A stretch of DNA of 64,000 nt from Halobacteriales archaeon YIM A00010. Its GTDB lineage: Archaea; Halobacteriota; Halobacteria; Halobacteriales; Haloarculaceae. Of the stretch, positions 47,211-57,069 are shown piece by piece. Where the stretch lies: assembly GCA_025041175.1 (NCBI GenBank), contig JAKCFJ010000003.1:372001-436000 (forward strand), in the 5' to 3' direction. The notes under the pieces are model-generated. The model saw nothing but the letters and a program-made list of their open reading frames with translations, ran no database searches and was not told the DNA's origin. How positions within the stretch are numbered: the first letter of the stretch is position 1; the number at the start of each line of letters is the position of its first letter. The translations under genes were made by a program, and so were the position numbers.

Positions 47211-48058
47211 TCGTGGGCGTCTATACCGTCACGCGTGATGACTTTCGGAACGTCCGCCGGTCGTACATCGTGCTCGGCGTGCTCGGCGTATTCGCCGGGA
47301 TCGTGGGGTTGGTGTTCGTCTCCGAGATGAACATCTACGCCGATGCGTATCGAACGCTGTTCGATGTCTCGGCGCTGATCGCGTTCGCGTTGCCGTTGTT
47401 CGTCGCCCCGTTGACCTACCTCTCGATTGCGGGTGACGTCAGCAACGGGTCAATCAAGTACGTCCTCGGACTGCCCAACAGTCGGTTGGAATATGTCATT
47501 GGTAAGTACATATCTCGCGCGGCAGTCGCCGTCGCCGCGGTGGTGCTCGGGACTCTCGTTGGGTTCGTGGTCGCGGTAACGACGTTCAGCAACGGTGCGG
47601 ACCCGATACGGTTTCTCGAGTTCGCGGGCGCGTCGACGGCCTACGCGCTAGCGATCAGCGGTATCTTTGTCGGTATCTCGGCGATGACCGCGAGTCGGTC
47701 GCGGGCGATGACCGCAGTCTTCGGGGTGTATTTCGTCCTCGTGCTGTTCTGGGCCGGATTCTTGCCGTTTCTCAGCCTGCAAACAATGATCGATACGGTC
47801 GCTTCGACGCTGGGGGTGACCGTCTCGGAGCCGACGCGCGAACTCATTGCTGGCCTCTCACCAGTGAATGCGTACTTCCAGGCCACTTCAGAGGTGTATA
47901 CGGGGGTCTACGACCAGTACGAGGTGTTGTCGATAACCGAATCCGGAAGCGACCGGCTCGTCAGACAGACGTGGTTCAACTTTCTCGTGATGGTGGGATG
48001 GGCAACGGTTGTCCCGTCTGTTGGCTACCTGAAGTTCCGAAACTCCGAGCTTGGGTGA
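47207..48058 (+). CDS. ABC-2 family permease
   Basis: The 283-residue protein has six likely membrane segments (IVLGVLGVFAGIVGLVFV, LIAFALPLFVAPLTYLSIAG, AVAVAAVVLGTLVGFVVAV, YALAISGIFVGISAMTA, MTAVFGVYFVLVLFWAGFLP, NFLVMVGWATVVPSVGYL). A GTG start overlapping the ATPase stop suggests coupled translation. Together they form a type of exporter whose cargo is unknown. Confidence 0.8.
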   Translation: MIVGVYTVTRDDFRNVRRSYIVLGVLGVFAGIVGLVFVSEMNIYADAYRTLFDVSALIAFALPLFVAPLTYLSIAGDVSNGSIKYVLGLPNSRLEYVIGKYISRAAVAVAAVVLGTLVGFVVAVTTFSNGADPIRFLEFAGASTAYALAISGIFVGISAMTASRSRAMTAVFGVYFVLVLFWAGFLPFLSLQTMIDTVASTLGVTVSEPTRELIAGLSPVNAYFQATSEVYTGVYDQYEVLSITESGSDRLVRQTWFNFLVMVGWATVVPSVGYLKFRNSELG

Positions 48059-48195
48059 GCATTCACGACAGTTCGTTTCCGCCACGCGGGCTACAGGGCG
48101 GCTCCCGAGGTGTAGAACAGCACATAGCACGAGCAATTGTTGATAGCACAAACACGGAAACGTTCTTCATACTCACCGCGTCTCAGTGATCATAC

Positions 48196-51100
48196 ATGCA
48201 GACCACACCCGGCTTTCGGACGAATCGTGGCTTGTTTTCGAACTACTATCTCGACGAACACCTCCCCGAGACAGAAGCGTGGAACGCTCTCGACGGAGCA
48301 GAACTGCAAGCCGCTTACGACGAAATCACGGATCTTTGGGAGCGCGAGAAGCGTACGGCTCCAAAGCGCACCGAATCGCAGCTCGAAGAGACGTTCGTCC
48401 GGCCGGTGTTCCGAGCGCTAGGGATCCCCTTCGAAGTCGGGGAAAGCACCAGTCGAACGCAGCGCCGGCCTGACTACGGATTCTTCGACGCCGAGGACAC
48501 TGCGCGAGACGCGGTCGAACGCCGCGAAGCGGGCGGCTATTTCTACGAGAACGCTGTCGCGGTCGCGGACGCAAAGCGGTGGGATCGACCGCTCGACACC
48601 CGTGGGAGTGGCAAGCACGAACGCGACTTCGAGAATCCGAGTTATCAGATTCACGTTTATCTGCAGGAAACGCCCGCCCGCTGGGCCGTCCTGACGAACG
48701 GAAAGAAGTGGCGACTCTACCACGGTCCGACCAGCCACCGCCTCGACTCCTACTACGAGATCGATCTGCCGACGATTCTGGAAAGCGGTGATCTCGAGGA
48801 TTTCAAGCGCTTCTATCTCTTCTTCCGGCATGAAGCGTTCCTCAAAGACGGTAGTGGGGACTGCTTCCTCGACGATGTCTACGGCGAGTCGAACGTCTTC
48901 GCCCAAAAATTAGGAGAAGACCTCCAGGACAACATTTACCAGGCGATCACGGTCCTTTCGGAGGGCTTCCTTCAGCATCCCGAGAACAATCTCGACGAAG
49001 CCGCTCTCGATCTGATTCACGACAGTTCGCTCATCTATCTGTACCGGCTCATCTTCGTGTTGTACGCGGAGGCAGAAGGTCGGGAGTTGCTCGACACGAG
49101 CAACGAAATGTACGAGCAGTACAGCCTGCATTCCCTCAAGCAGGAGGTTGCCGAGGAGATCGACAGGAGGGACCCGGCGTACAGTGACTGGCAGGGCCAT
49201 CTTCAGTCGCAGCTGGACGAACTGTTCGCGCTCATCGACGAAGGCAGTACGTCCCAAGGGATTCCTGAAGAGGACCTCTACATTCCAGCGTACAACGGAG
49301 GGCTGTTCCGCACCGATCCTGACGAGGACGACAGTCGGGAAGCGCTCTTTCTCGCCAACCACGACATCGGTGACGCTCCCCTGGCGACGGTCGTCGAACT
49401 TCTGACGCGAAGCGAGAACGACGACGGCGAGAAAATCTTCGTCGATCACTCTTCGCTCGACGTCCGCCATCTCGGGACCATTTACGAGGAGCTTCTGGAG
49501 TACAAGCTCGACGTCGCCGACGAACCCCTAGCGCTCGAGGACGGGGAGTACGGGCATGCCGATGACGGCAACGTCGTTCGGGAGGGAGACGTGTACCTGA
49601 CGACAGACAGTGGCGAACGGAAGGTCACGGGGTCGTACTACACCCCGGAGCACGTCGTCGAGTACGTCGTCGAGAACACCCTCGAACCACTCGTTGATGA
49701 CATTCGGGAAGACCTCGACACTGACAGCGACAGCGGCTTCGCCGAGGAGTTCGCCGAACGAGTGTTCGACCTGAGCGTTCTCGACCCGGCGATGGGGAGC
49801 GGACACTTCCTGACGAGCGCGGTCGACTACTTGGCCCGCGAGATCATCGACGCTCAAGAGCGGCAGGCTGCTCAGCAGGGCGTCGAAACCATCGATGAAG
49901 AACACGACATCAACTGGGCGCGTCGGCACGTTGCCCAACGCTGTATCTACGGCGTCGATCTGAATTTCCCCGCTGTGGAGTTGGCGAAGGCGTCGCTCTG
50001 GTTACGGACGCTTGCTGCCGGGCAGCCCCTTGCCTTCCTCGACCACCACCTGAAAACCGGGGATTCGCTCGTCGGTAGCGACATCGAGGAGATCGACGCA
50101 GTGGAGCCGGAGAGTGGTGGCGGAGTGAACGCCACGCTGGCTGATTTCGGTACCGCTCGGAAAGACAGTATCGAGCAGCTGATGCGGCTCTATCAGGACT
50201 TCATCGCCATCGACAACCAGGAGTTAGCAGGCGTCAAAGAGATGGAATCCAAGTACAACGAGTTCGAGCGAAACGAGCTGCGCCAACGGCTCGAAGCGAT
50301 GGCCAACGTTCGTACTGCCGAAGATTTCGACCTGACTACTATTCCGAGCGACGCCTATCAGCGGATAGCTGCCACGCTGGAGGACGACGAGTGGGCGACG
50401 CTCGCGGAGAGGCAGTGGTTCGAGGACGCCCAGGAGTGGGCAGCGGATGATGCGTACTTCCACTGGAAACTGGAGTTCCCTGAAGTGTTTTACGACGAAG
50501 CAGGAAACGAAAGAACGGATCCTGGATTCGACGTAGCTATCGGAAATCCGCCGTACATTAGGAGCCGAAACCTCCCCGACTCCCACAAAGAATATTATAG
50601 ATCACAGTATCGCTCGGCTGAGGGGGCGTACGACATCTACATTCCCTTCCTGGAGCAGGCTGGGCATCTCGCCGAACGAAGTTCGTTCATCATTCCGAAC
50701 AAGTGGACGACGACGAATTACGGGGAAACGCTCCGAACGCTCCTGCTCGACGACTACAATCTTCACGAGCTGGTAGACGTATCGCACTCGGCTGTCTTCC
50801 CTGATGCAGACATTTACCCGCTCATTATTTCGTACTCGGAAGGATCCGAGAGCGGGACCAGTGATCCGACAATCAGGCGTATCGAGGACGCAAACGATAT
50901 TGATTCTGCATCCGGTGTAACCGTCTCATCCGACATCATCAATCAGCTGGGTGGACGCGTCATCCCCGTGAATCTCACCCCGGAATTTGCACCCATTATC
51001 GAGAAGGCCCTCTCACAGGGATCCAGGCTCGGAGATCACATCGAAATGACTGAAACAATCCATACTGGTAATGTACGTGACAAATTAGTTGTAGAGAAAC

Positions 51101-52236
51101 ACGTCGATGATGCGTGTGAACCACTGGCCGATGGAACGTCAATAAGTCGCTATCAGGTGGAATGGAGCGGTCAGTACGTACGGTACGACGACGATTTGAT
51201 CGAGAACGATAGCGGAGAATACGGCGATCTCCGAACCCGTGAGCTGTTCGACAGGGGAGAAAAGTTGTACATCCGCGACGTCAGCTATCGACCGGTCGCT
51301 GCGTACGATGACAGCCAACTGTTTGCGCTTAATACCCTGTACAGCGCCACTCGCAAGGACGAATCGGATTACAGCCTGAAATATCTGTGTGCCGTCTTCA
51401 ACTCCGAGTTCGTCAATCGGTATTTCCGGCAAGTGTACGGCGGGACGCACGTCAGTGGCGATTATCTTCGATTCAAACCGATGTTCTCCTACAATATCCC
51501 GGTACCGGAACCAAACAGCCAAGCCATCGCTGACCACGAAGGAGACGTACACGAGTTCGATGCTACTATCGATACGTCATCGACAGTTGCCACTATAGAA
51601 CAATTAACAGATATAATTAGTGATTGTAAAGACGCTAGGAACGACCTGAATACGGATCCCATCGATTTCTTTGGAAACTATTCTGCGGGTGAATCTCTAT
51701 CTGAAGTTTCCGGATACCAGCCCCCGGGGGGCGTTGGGGATTCGGATCTCTCGAAAACAGCAACGTCGTTAGAGAACCTCCGAATCGGATCTGTCGACGT
51801 TTCTGAGAGCAGAACGAAACTAACAATACTAATTTCGGCTAGATACAAGCCCAAAAATGAAGACGAATTCGAAACGGACCGCTGGGGATACATTGAAACG
51901 GATCTGCTGCCGGCGATGGAGTTTGTCGGTCTTGATGAGAAAGAACGGGTACTAATCCGAGAATTCGTGCCCGACACCGTCGAAAAAGCGGGCGGATTTG
52001 CTGGCTTTCGCGAGACCGCCACGAAAACGAATTCGCTCATCGATCGTCTCAAGGCAATCACACTCCCTGCGATCGACGACGCGAGTAGCGAATTGGACCG
52101 ATACACGGAGCAGCTTCAAACAGCAGAAAAGCTGGACGAGAAGATTCAGACGGCAGATCACCTCATTGATGAGTTGGTGTACGATTTGTACGAGCTGACT
52201 GAAGACGAGAAGCGGACCATCGAATCGAAACGCTGA
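48196..52236 (+). CDS. type IIG restriction-modification enzyme (Eco57I-like)
   Basis: A 1346-residue single polypeptide. Near residue 90 is RPDYGFFD and near 125 VADAKRWD, fitting a PD-(D/E)xK nuclease. The methyltransferase core has motif I LDPAMGSGHFLTSA (about residue 530) and motif IV GNPPYIRS (about residue 785), indicating N6-adenine methylation. The C-terminal 500 residues, including YLRFKPMFSYNIPVPEPNS, would hold the target-recognition domain. No separate R, M or S gene and no BREX or DISARM partners are adjacent, so it is likely self-sufficient. Confidence 0.84.
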   Translation: MQTTPGFRTNRGLFSNYYLDEHLPETEAWNALDGAELQAAYDEITDLWEREKRTAPKRTESQLEETFVRPVFRALGIPFEVGESTSRTQRRPDYGFFDAEDTARDAVERREAGGYFYENAVAVADAKRWDRPLDTRGSGKHERDFENPSYQIHVYLQETPARWAVLTNGKKWRLYHGPTSHRLDSYYEIDLPTILESGDLEDFKRFYLFFRHEAFLKDGSGDCFLDDVYGESNVFAQKLGEDLQDNIYQAITVLSEGFLQHPENNLDEAALDLIHDSSLIYLYRLIFVLYAEAEGRELLDTSNEMYEQYSLHSLKQEVAEEIDRRDPAYSDWQGHLQSQLDELFALIDEGSTSQGIPEEDLYIPAYNGGLFRTDPDEDDSREALFLANHDIGDAPLATVVELLTRSENDDGEKIFVDHSSLDVRHLGTIYEELLEYKLDVADEPLALEDGEYGHADDGNVVREGDVYLTTDSGERKVTGSYYTPEHVVEYVVENTLEPLVDDIREDLDTDSDSGFAEEFAERVFDLSVLDPAMGSGHFLTSAVDYLAREIIDAQERQAAQQGVETIDEEHDINWARRHVAQRCIYGVDLNFPAVELAKASLWLRTLAAGQPLAFLDHHLKTGDSLVGSDIEEIDAVEPESGGGVNATLADFGTARKDSIEQLMRLYQDFIAIDNQELAGVKEMESKYNEFERNELRQRLEAMANVRTAEDFDLTTIPSDAYQRIAATLEDDEWATLAERQWFEDAQEWAADDAYFHWKLEFPEVFYDEAGNERTDPGFDVAIGNPPYIRSRNLPDSHKEYYRSQYRSAEGAYDIYIPFLEQAGHLAERSSFIIPNKWTTTNYGETLRTLLLDDYNLHELVDVSHSAVFPDADIYPLIISYSEGSESGTSDPTIRRIEDANDIDSASGVTVSSDIINQLGGRVIPVNLTPEFAPIIEKALSQGSRLGDHIEMTETIHTGNVRDKLVVEKHVDDACEPLADGTSISRYQVEWSGQYVRYDDDLIENDSGEYGDLRTRELFDRGEKLYIRDVSYRPVAAYDDSQLFALNTLYSATRKDESDYSLKYLCAVFNSEFVNRYFRQVYGGTHVSGDYLRFKPMFSYNIPVPEPNSQAIADHEGDVHEFDATIDTSSTVATIEQLTDIISDCKDARNDLNTDPIDFFGNYSAGESLSEVSGYQPPGGVGDSDLSKTATSLENLRIGSVDVSESRTKLTILISARYKPKNEDEFETDRWGYIETDLLPAMEFVGLDEKERVLIREFVPDTVEKAGGFAGFRETATKTNSLIDRLKAITLPAIDDASSELDRYTEQLQTAEKLDEKIQTADHLIDELVYDLYELTEDEKRTIESKR

Positions 52237-52317
52237 CTTCGAAGCCGGCGACCGCGTTCGCCGGTTGACAGGACGCAGCCGTTCGAAGAGCGAGTCATCG
52301 TTTCGCTCGGGAGGGTC

Positions 52318-52418
52318 ATACTGTCGGACAGAGCTACGGACGGATTGAGCCGGAATATCCATCTGCTGTCTGGCGGTTCACCAGCATTCGATATTCGATC
52401 ACCTCTGTCCGACAGTAT
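52318..52418. repeat. 101-bp MITE-like element, family 1, copy 5
   Basis: Ends ATACTGTCGGACAGAG and CTCTGTCCGACAGTAT form a perfect 16-bp inverted repeat. The interior is more diverged than in the other copies. It ends 6 bp before the stop codon of the convergent tctA-like gene. Confidence 0.85.
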
Positions 52419-52424
52419 CAGTGG

Positions 52425-53924
52425 CTACCGAACGCGATCGAGCGTTCGTTCGAGAGAGGGCTTGAGAAACGGGCCCAGAAGCACGAGCAGGATGATCAAC
52501 GACAGGAGAAACGACAGCGGTCTAACGGTCGGATCGAAGAAAATAGAGTAGTCGCCGCCCGAGATCTGCAACGACCGGAAGAAGTTCTCCTCGGCGATCG
52601 GTCCGAGGACGATTCCCAGGACGAACGCGATCACCGAATAGTTGTACCGGACCATGTAGAATCCCAGAACTCCGAGCAGAAGCACCGCGAGCACGTCGAA
52701 CCACGACTGGTTCAGCGTGTACGTCCCCGCGAACGCCAGGACCACGACCATCGGGATAATGACGTTGGTGTTGATCTCGGTGATCCGACTCGCGTACGGG
52801 ATAATGGTTAGCCCGACGGCAATGATGAGGACGTTTCCGAGGAACAGCGAGATAAACAGCGCGTACGTGATCTGGAGCTGTTCACCGAAGAGGACAGGTC
52901 CTGGTTGTAACCCATGCATGAGGATGCCCCCGAGCAACACCGCGGTCGATCCGCTACCGGGGATGCCGAACGACAGCGTAGGCACGAGCGACCCGCTCAC
53001 CGTCGGGTTGTTCGCCCCTTCGGGGGCAATGACGCCGCGTTCGTCGCCCTCGCCGAACAGCCCGTCTTCTGCCGAGCGGGCCGCCTCGGCGTAGGCCACG
53101 AATGTCGAGGTGGTCGCTCCCGATCCGGGGATCATCCCGATCCCCATCCCGAGCGCACCGGATTTGAGCATCGTTTTCGGGTGTTGGAACACCGATCGGA
53201 TTCCGTCGCGGATGCTCCCCCCGAGCTCGACCGTCTCCTCAGCAATTTGCTTTCTGGCGGCGAGCTTCATCATCTCCGCGAACGCGAACATCCCGATCAG
53301 CGCCGCGACGAAGTCGATCCCGTCGTAGAGTCCGAACATCCCGAACGTGAACCGGGGTCGCGGACTCAGGATACCGGTCCCGATCGTCGAGATCATGAAA
53401 CCGAGCGCGCCAGCAACCAGCCCCTTGACGATCGAGCCCTGCGTGACGATGGTGATCAAGGAAATCCCGAGGATGGCCAGCAGAAAGTACTCGGGCGAAC
53501 CGAACGAGAGAACGACTTCGATCAGGGTCGGCGAGATCAGGATCAACAGGCCTGCTGCCAGGAATCCGTTCAGCGCCGAGGCGGTGGTCGCTATCGCCAG
53601 CGCGTTCTTCGCCAGTCCGTTTTTCGACATCGGGTAGCCGTCCAGCGTCGTCGCCGCAGCCGACTCCGTTCCCGGTGCGTTGATCAGGATCGCCGCGATC
53701 GACCCGCCGAACATCGCCCCGCTGTAGATCGAGATGAGGAGGATCAACGCCACCGTCGACTCCAAGGGGAGGGTCAACGGGAGGACGATAGCCATCCCCA
53801 CGGGCGATCCGATGCCTGGGAGCGCGCCGAGGACGATCCCGAGCAACAGACCGACGGTGAGCCAAAAGAGCGCATCCAGGCTGATTGCGACCGAAAGCCC
53901 CTCGAAGAACGCCTCGATCGCCAT
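52425..53924 (-). CDS. tripartite tricarboxylate transporter, TctA large membrane subunit
   Basis: The 499-residue protein has about twelve hydrophobic segments and the TctA signatures LGALPGIGSPVGMA, GGSIAAILINAPGTESAAAT and GMGIGMIPGSGATTSTFVAY. It forms the ion-coupled permease with the small TctB subunit. The gene starts directly after the tctB stop codon. Confidence 0.87.
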   Translation of the reverse strand: MAIEAFFEGLSVAISLDALFWLTVGLLLGIVLGALPGIGSPVGMAIVLPLTLPLESTVALILLISIYSGAMFGGSIAAILINAPGTESAAATTLDGYPMSKNGLAKNALAIATTASALNGFLAAGLLILISPTLIEVVLSFGSPEYFLLAILGISLITIVTQGSIVKGLVAGALGFMISTIGTGILSPRPRFTFGMFGLYDGIDFVAALIGMFAFAEMMKLAARKQIAEETVELGGSIRDGIRSVFQHPKTMLKSGALGMGIGMIPGSGATTSTFVAYAEAARSAEDGLFGEGDERGVIAPEGANNPTVSGSLVPTLSFGIPGSGSTAVLLGGILMHGLQPGPVLFGEQLQITYALFISLFLGNVLIIAVGLTIIPYASRITEINTNVIIPMVVVLAFAGTYTLNQSWFDVLAVLLLGVLGFYMVRYNYSVIAFVLGIVLGPIAEENFFRSLQISGGDYSIFFDPTVRPLSFLLSLIILLVLLGPFLKPSLERTLDRVR

Positions 53925-54578
53925 TCAGATCACCCCCGCGAGCACCGTCCCGACCAGCCGTCCGGGAGCGACACCCAGTAGATCGGTTACGAGCGGGAGG
54001 AACGGGCTGAAGTCGAATATTTCGCCCCGATCGAACGGGAGAACGAGAAATTCCATGAAAAACCAGATAACAGCCGTTGCTACCACGCCGAGTGTCAGCC
54101 CGATGCGCCACGGAATGCGAAACCACAGCGTGTATGCGAGCACGAACGGCAGCGTCACGACCAAAAAGCCCGCGGCCCAACCGGCAGCGAGGTAGACTGT
54201 CGATATCCCGACCATGAACAGCGTGTCGTTGATCTCGATGCCGTACTCCTCGCCGAGTCTCGGCGGGTGCGCCTCGCGTTGTGCTGTCGTGGGTTTGTTC
54301 TGCTCGTCCCCAGGGACCTCCTCGGGCGCGCCGTCGGTGTCGGTGATCGCCACGCTCTCGGCGACGAACGCGTGCACCGGAGCCGGGAGGTAGCTCCGGA
54401 CGAGCAGTAACACCGATCCCACCAACACGACCGTTGCTGTCATCTGTGGAAAGATCCGCGCATCCGCCGGATAGTCCTGAACGGCCGGCTCGATCAGGAA
54501 AACGCAGCTGAGACCGATCAGGACCAGCAACATGGCGTGTTCGGCTGTCATCCGTTCTAAGTATTTTTCCAATAACAT
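53925..54578 (-). CDS. tripartite tricarboxylate transporter, TctB small membrane subunit
   Basis: The 217-residue protein has four likely membrane segments and the TctB pattern YPADARIFPQMTATVVLVGS near the front. An internal soluble loop (residues about 75-110) is acidic and longer than usual. ATG 54551 (MTAEHAMLLV) is an alternative start. It lies 25 bp after the binding-protein gene. Confidence 0.8.
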   Translation of the reverse strand: MLLEKYLERMTAEHAMLLVLIGLSCVFLIEPAVQDYPADARIFPQMTATVVLVGSVLLLVRSYLPAPVHAFVAESVAITDTDGAPEEVPGDEQNKPTTAQREAHPPRLGEEYGIEINDTLFMVGISTVYLAAGWAAGFLVVTLPFVLAYTLWFRIPWRIGLTLGVVATAVIWFFMEFLVLPFDRGEIFDFSPFLPLVTDLLGVAPGRLVGTVLAGVI

Positions 54579-54603
54579 GTATGGAGTCCGTATCGAGACG
54601 CGG

Positions 54604-55680
54604 TCAGGAGTGCTCTTCGATGAGTTCGATGACTTGGTTCTCGTCGTAGGCGTTGAACGCTTCGTCCATCAGCGCCTCCGCCGCGTCCGGTCCCTCGTGG
54701 AAAATGGGGTTGCCGGTTTCCTCGGACCACTGTTGGGTCCGGTCGTCGTTGACCGCCTCCTCGAACGCGTCCGAAAGCCACTGCGTTCGATCTTCGGACG
54801 TCTCCGGTGGCGCGTAGACCCCGCGGCTCAGCCCACCGACGAAGTCGATCTCCGGATACCCCTCGTCGGTCACTGAGGGGATGTCGGGATACACTTCGGT
54901 TCCGCTGCTGAGGAACGTGACGACCGGGTAGATCGAGCCTGTATTCACGACCGACTGGGTGCCAGCGTCCGTGCCGATGCCAGCGGGAACCTCCCCGCTC
55001 GCGACCGCTTCCGAGACGGGACCGGTCCCCGTGTACTGGACGCGCTTTTGCCACTGCCAGTCGTACTCTTCGAGCTGGTGTCGCGCCAGCAGCACGATGA
55101 TGTCCTGCGAACTGCCGGGTTCTTGCACGCCGATCGTCTCCCACTCTCCGGTTTCGTACATCTGGAGCACGTCGTCGAACGTCTCGACGTCACCCTCGTG
55201 GTCGGCGTTGACGACGAGCGTCCACGCCGACTCACCGAACACGCAGACTCCTTCCGAGTCGCGTTGATCGAACCCGGGATCGTCGAGCTGTTGGGGAGCG
55301 ACCTCCAGCGGCGTCGCCGACCCGAGGATCGTGTGTCCGTCGGGTTTGGCGCCTCTCAAGTCGCCAAACCCGTTCAACCCCCCGGCCCCGGGAATGTTGT
55401 CTATCTGAACGGATTGGCCGACCGCGTCAGAGAGGGCCTCCACGATACCCCGGGCGTAGACGTCGGTTCCGCCACCCTCGTCGTACGGAACGATGTATCG
55501 TATGTCCTGTGTGGGTTCCCAGTCACCGTCCTCCGCGCCGCCGCTATCATCGGCCAAACAACCCGCCACCGCCGCGACGGAGCCGATCCCCACGAGCTGG
55601 AGGAAGCGACGACGGTTCGTGGGTGGGTGTACGTTTGAAGCGCTGTTCGACGACGCGGGATCGCGTGGTGTATCTGTCAT
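54604..55680 (-). CDS. TctC-type substrate-binding lipoprotein
   Basis: The 358-residue protein has a twin-arginine signal with a lipobox (NRRRFLQLVGIGSVAAVAGC), so it is a Tat lipoprotein anchored outside the membrane. The mature part has TTT-family blocks RYIVPYDEGGGTDVYARGI, DNIPGAGGLNGFGDL, KPDGHTILGSATP and YPEIDFVGGLSRGVYAP. It delivers a carboxylate to TctAB. ATG 55680 (MTDTPRD) is chosen because upstream sequence is not coding. Confidence 0.85.
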   Translation of the reverse strand: MTDTPRDPASSNSASNVHPPTNRRRFLQLVGIGSVAAVAGCLADDSGGAEDGDWEPTQDIRYIVPYDEGGGTDVYARGIVEALSDAVGQSVQIDNIPGAGGLNGFGDLRGAKPDGHTILGSATPLEVAPQQLDDPGFDQRDSEGVCVFGESAWTLVVNADHEGDVETFDDVLQMYETGEWETIGVQEPGSSQDIIVLLARHQLEEYDWQWQKRVQYTGTGPVSEAVASGEVPAGIGTDAGTQSVVNTGSIYPVVTFLSSGTEVYPDIPSVTDEGYPEIDFVGGLSRGVYAPPETSEDRTQWLSDAFEEAVNDDRTQQWSEETGNPIFHEGPDAAEALMDEAFNAYDENQVIELIEEHS

Positions 55681-55901
55681 GGCTGAATGAGCGTGCTCGA
55701 TTCGGATCGATCGGTTGGCTCGACTAGCAGTTCGTGCTCCCGAACTGTGTATCGTTACATGTTCACGTCCGACACTGCTACAGTACACATTATGATACAT
55801 GTATATAACTTTTTCCGATTATTATCTGTAGATGAGACAGAATCGATCCGGAACGCACTGCAGTTCGAGATCCGTCGTCTCGCTGCGCGGCGAATCGCTG
55901 C

Positions 55902-56957
55902 TCAGATCCTCGATTCGATCGCGTCGACGACTTCTGTCGTCGAGGCCGACCCGCCCAGATCCGGCGTTCGCGGGGCGCTTTCGTCGGCGACGGCTGCCCG
56001 AACGCCGGACCACAGGGCGTCGGCGACCCGCTTCTCGCCGAGGTTCTCGAAGAGCATGGCTCCCGAGAGCACCGTCGCGATCGGGTTTGCGCTGTCCTGG
56101 CCGGCAATGTCGGGGGCGCTGCCGTGGACCGGTTCGAACATCGACGGATACTCGCCGGCAGGGTTGATGTTGCCCGACGGGGCAAGCCCCATGCTCCCCG
56201 AGACGACCGCTCCGATATCGGTCAGAACGTCGCCAAAAAGGTTCGAGGCCACGAGCACGTCGAACGCCTCGGGACGCCGAATCAGGTCCATGCTCGCAGC
56301 GTCGACGAGCAGGCGCTCGACCCCGACGCCGGGGAACTCCTTGCTCACCGCTTCGACCACGTCGTCCCAGAACACCATGCTGTGGGCCTGGGCGTTCGAC
56401 TTCGTAACGCTCGTGAGGCGTCCCGCTCGCTCGGTTGCCGCCTCGAAGGCCGCCCGGACGATCGTCTCGGTGGCGCTTCTGGTGAACACGGCGCTTTGGA
56501 CGGCGACCTCGTGCTCGAAGCCGGCGTGCTCGCGCCCGCCCACGTCCGCGTACTCGCCCTCGGTGTTCTCCCGGAAAACGACGAAATCGATGTCGCCGCC
56601 CTCATAACCCGCGAGCGGGCTGTCGATCCCCTCAAAGAGAATCGACGGCCGCTTGCAGATCCGCTGGTCGAACCGTTTGCGGATGGGCAAGAGCAGTCCG
56701 TGCAGGGTGACGTGATCGAGAACTTCGGGGTGGCCGACCGCTCCGAGCAGGATTGCGTCGCTGTCCTCGATCCGGTCGAGACCGTCCTCGGGCATCATTG
56801 CCCCTTCCTCCGTGTACCGCTCGCTCCCCCAGTCGTACCGCTCGAAGTCGATCGATACCCCGTAGGTCTCGGCGACCCGTTCGAACAACGGCCGCGTCGC
56901 GTCGATCACCTCCGGACCGATGCCGTCGCCCGGAATCGTCGCTACAGTGTGGCTCAT
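55902..56957 (-). CDS. isocitrate/isopropylmalate dehydrogenase family protein (tartrate/D-malate type)
   Basis: The 351-residue protein has IPGDGIGPEVIDATRPL, a YDWGSERYTEEG segment typical of tartrate/D-malate dehydrogenases, FRENTEGEYADVGG, KSNAQAHSMVFW, VDAASMDLIRRP, NLFGDVLTDIGA and FEPVHGSAPDIAG. It should oxidise and decarboxylate a 2-hydroxyacid with NAD. It lies upstream of the tricarboxylate transporter genes on the same strand, so the transporter may import its substrate. Confidence 0.83.
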   Translation of the reverse strand: MSHTVATIPGDGIGPEVIDATRPLFERVAETYGVSIDFERYDWGSERYTEEGAMMPEDGLDRIEDSDAILLGAVGHPEVLDHVTLHGLLLPIRKRFDQRICKRPSILFEGIDSPLAGYEGGDIDFVVFRENTEGEYADVGGREHAGFEHEVAVQSAVFTRSATETIVRAAFEAATERAGRLTSVTKSNAQAHSMVFWDDVVEAVSKEFPGVGVERLLVDAASMDLIRRPEAFDVLVASNLFGDVLTDIGAVVSGSMGLAPSGNINPAGEYPSMFEPVHGSAPDIAGQDSANPIATVLSGAMLFENLGEKRVADALWSGVRAAVADESAPRTPDLGGSASTTEVVDAIESRI

Positions 56958-57069
56958 ACGGACGATTCACGTTCGAGGGGGAGATAAAGGTTCGCCGGTC
57001 CGGACGACGCACGAGGTACCACGTTCCCCGTTCACAATCTTTTTTATCACGTCGGTGGTGCGTCAGCGC

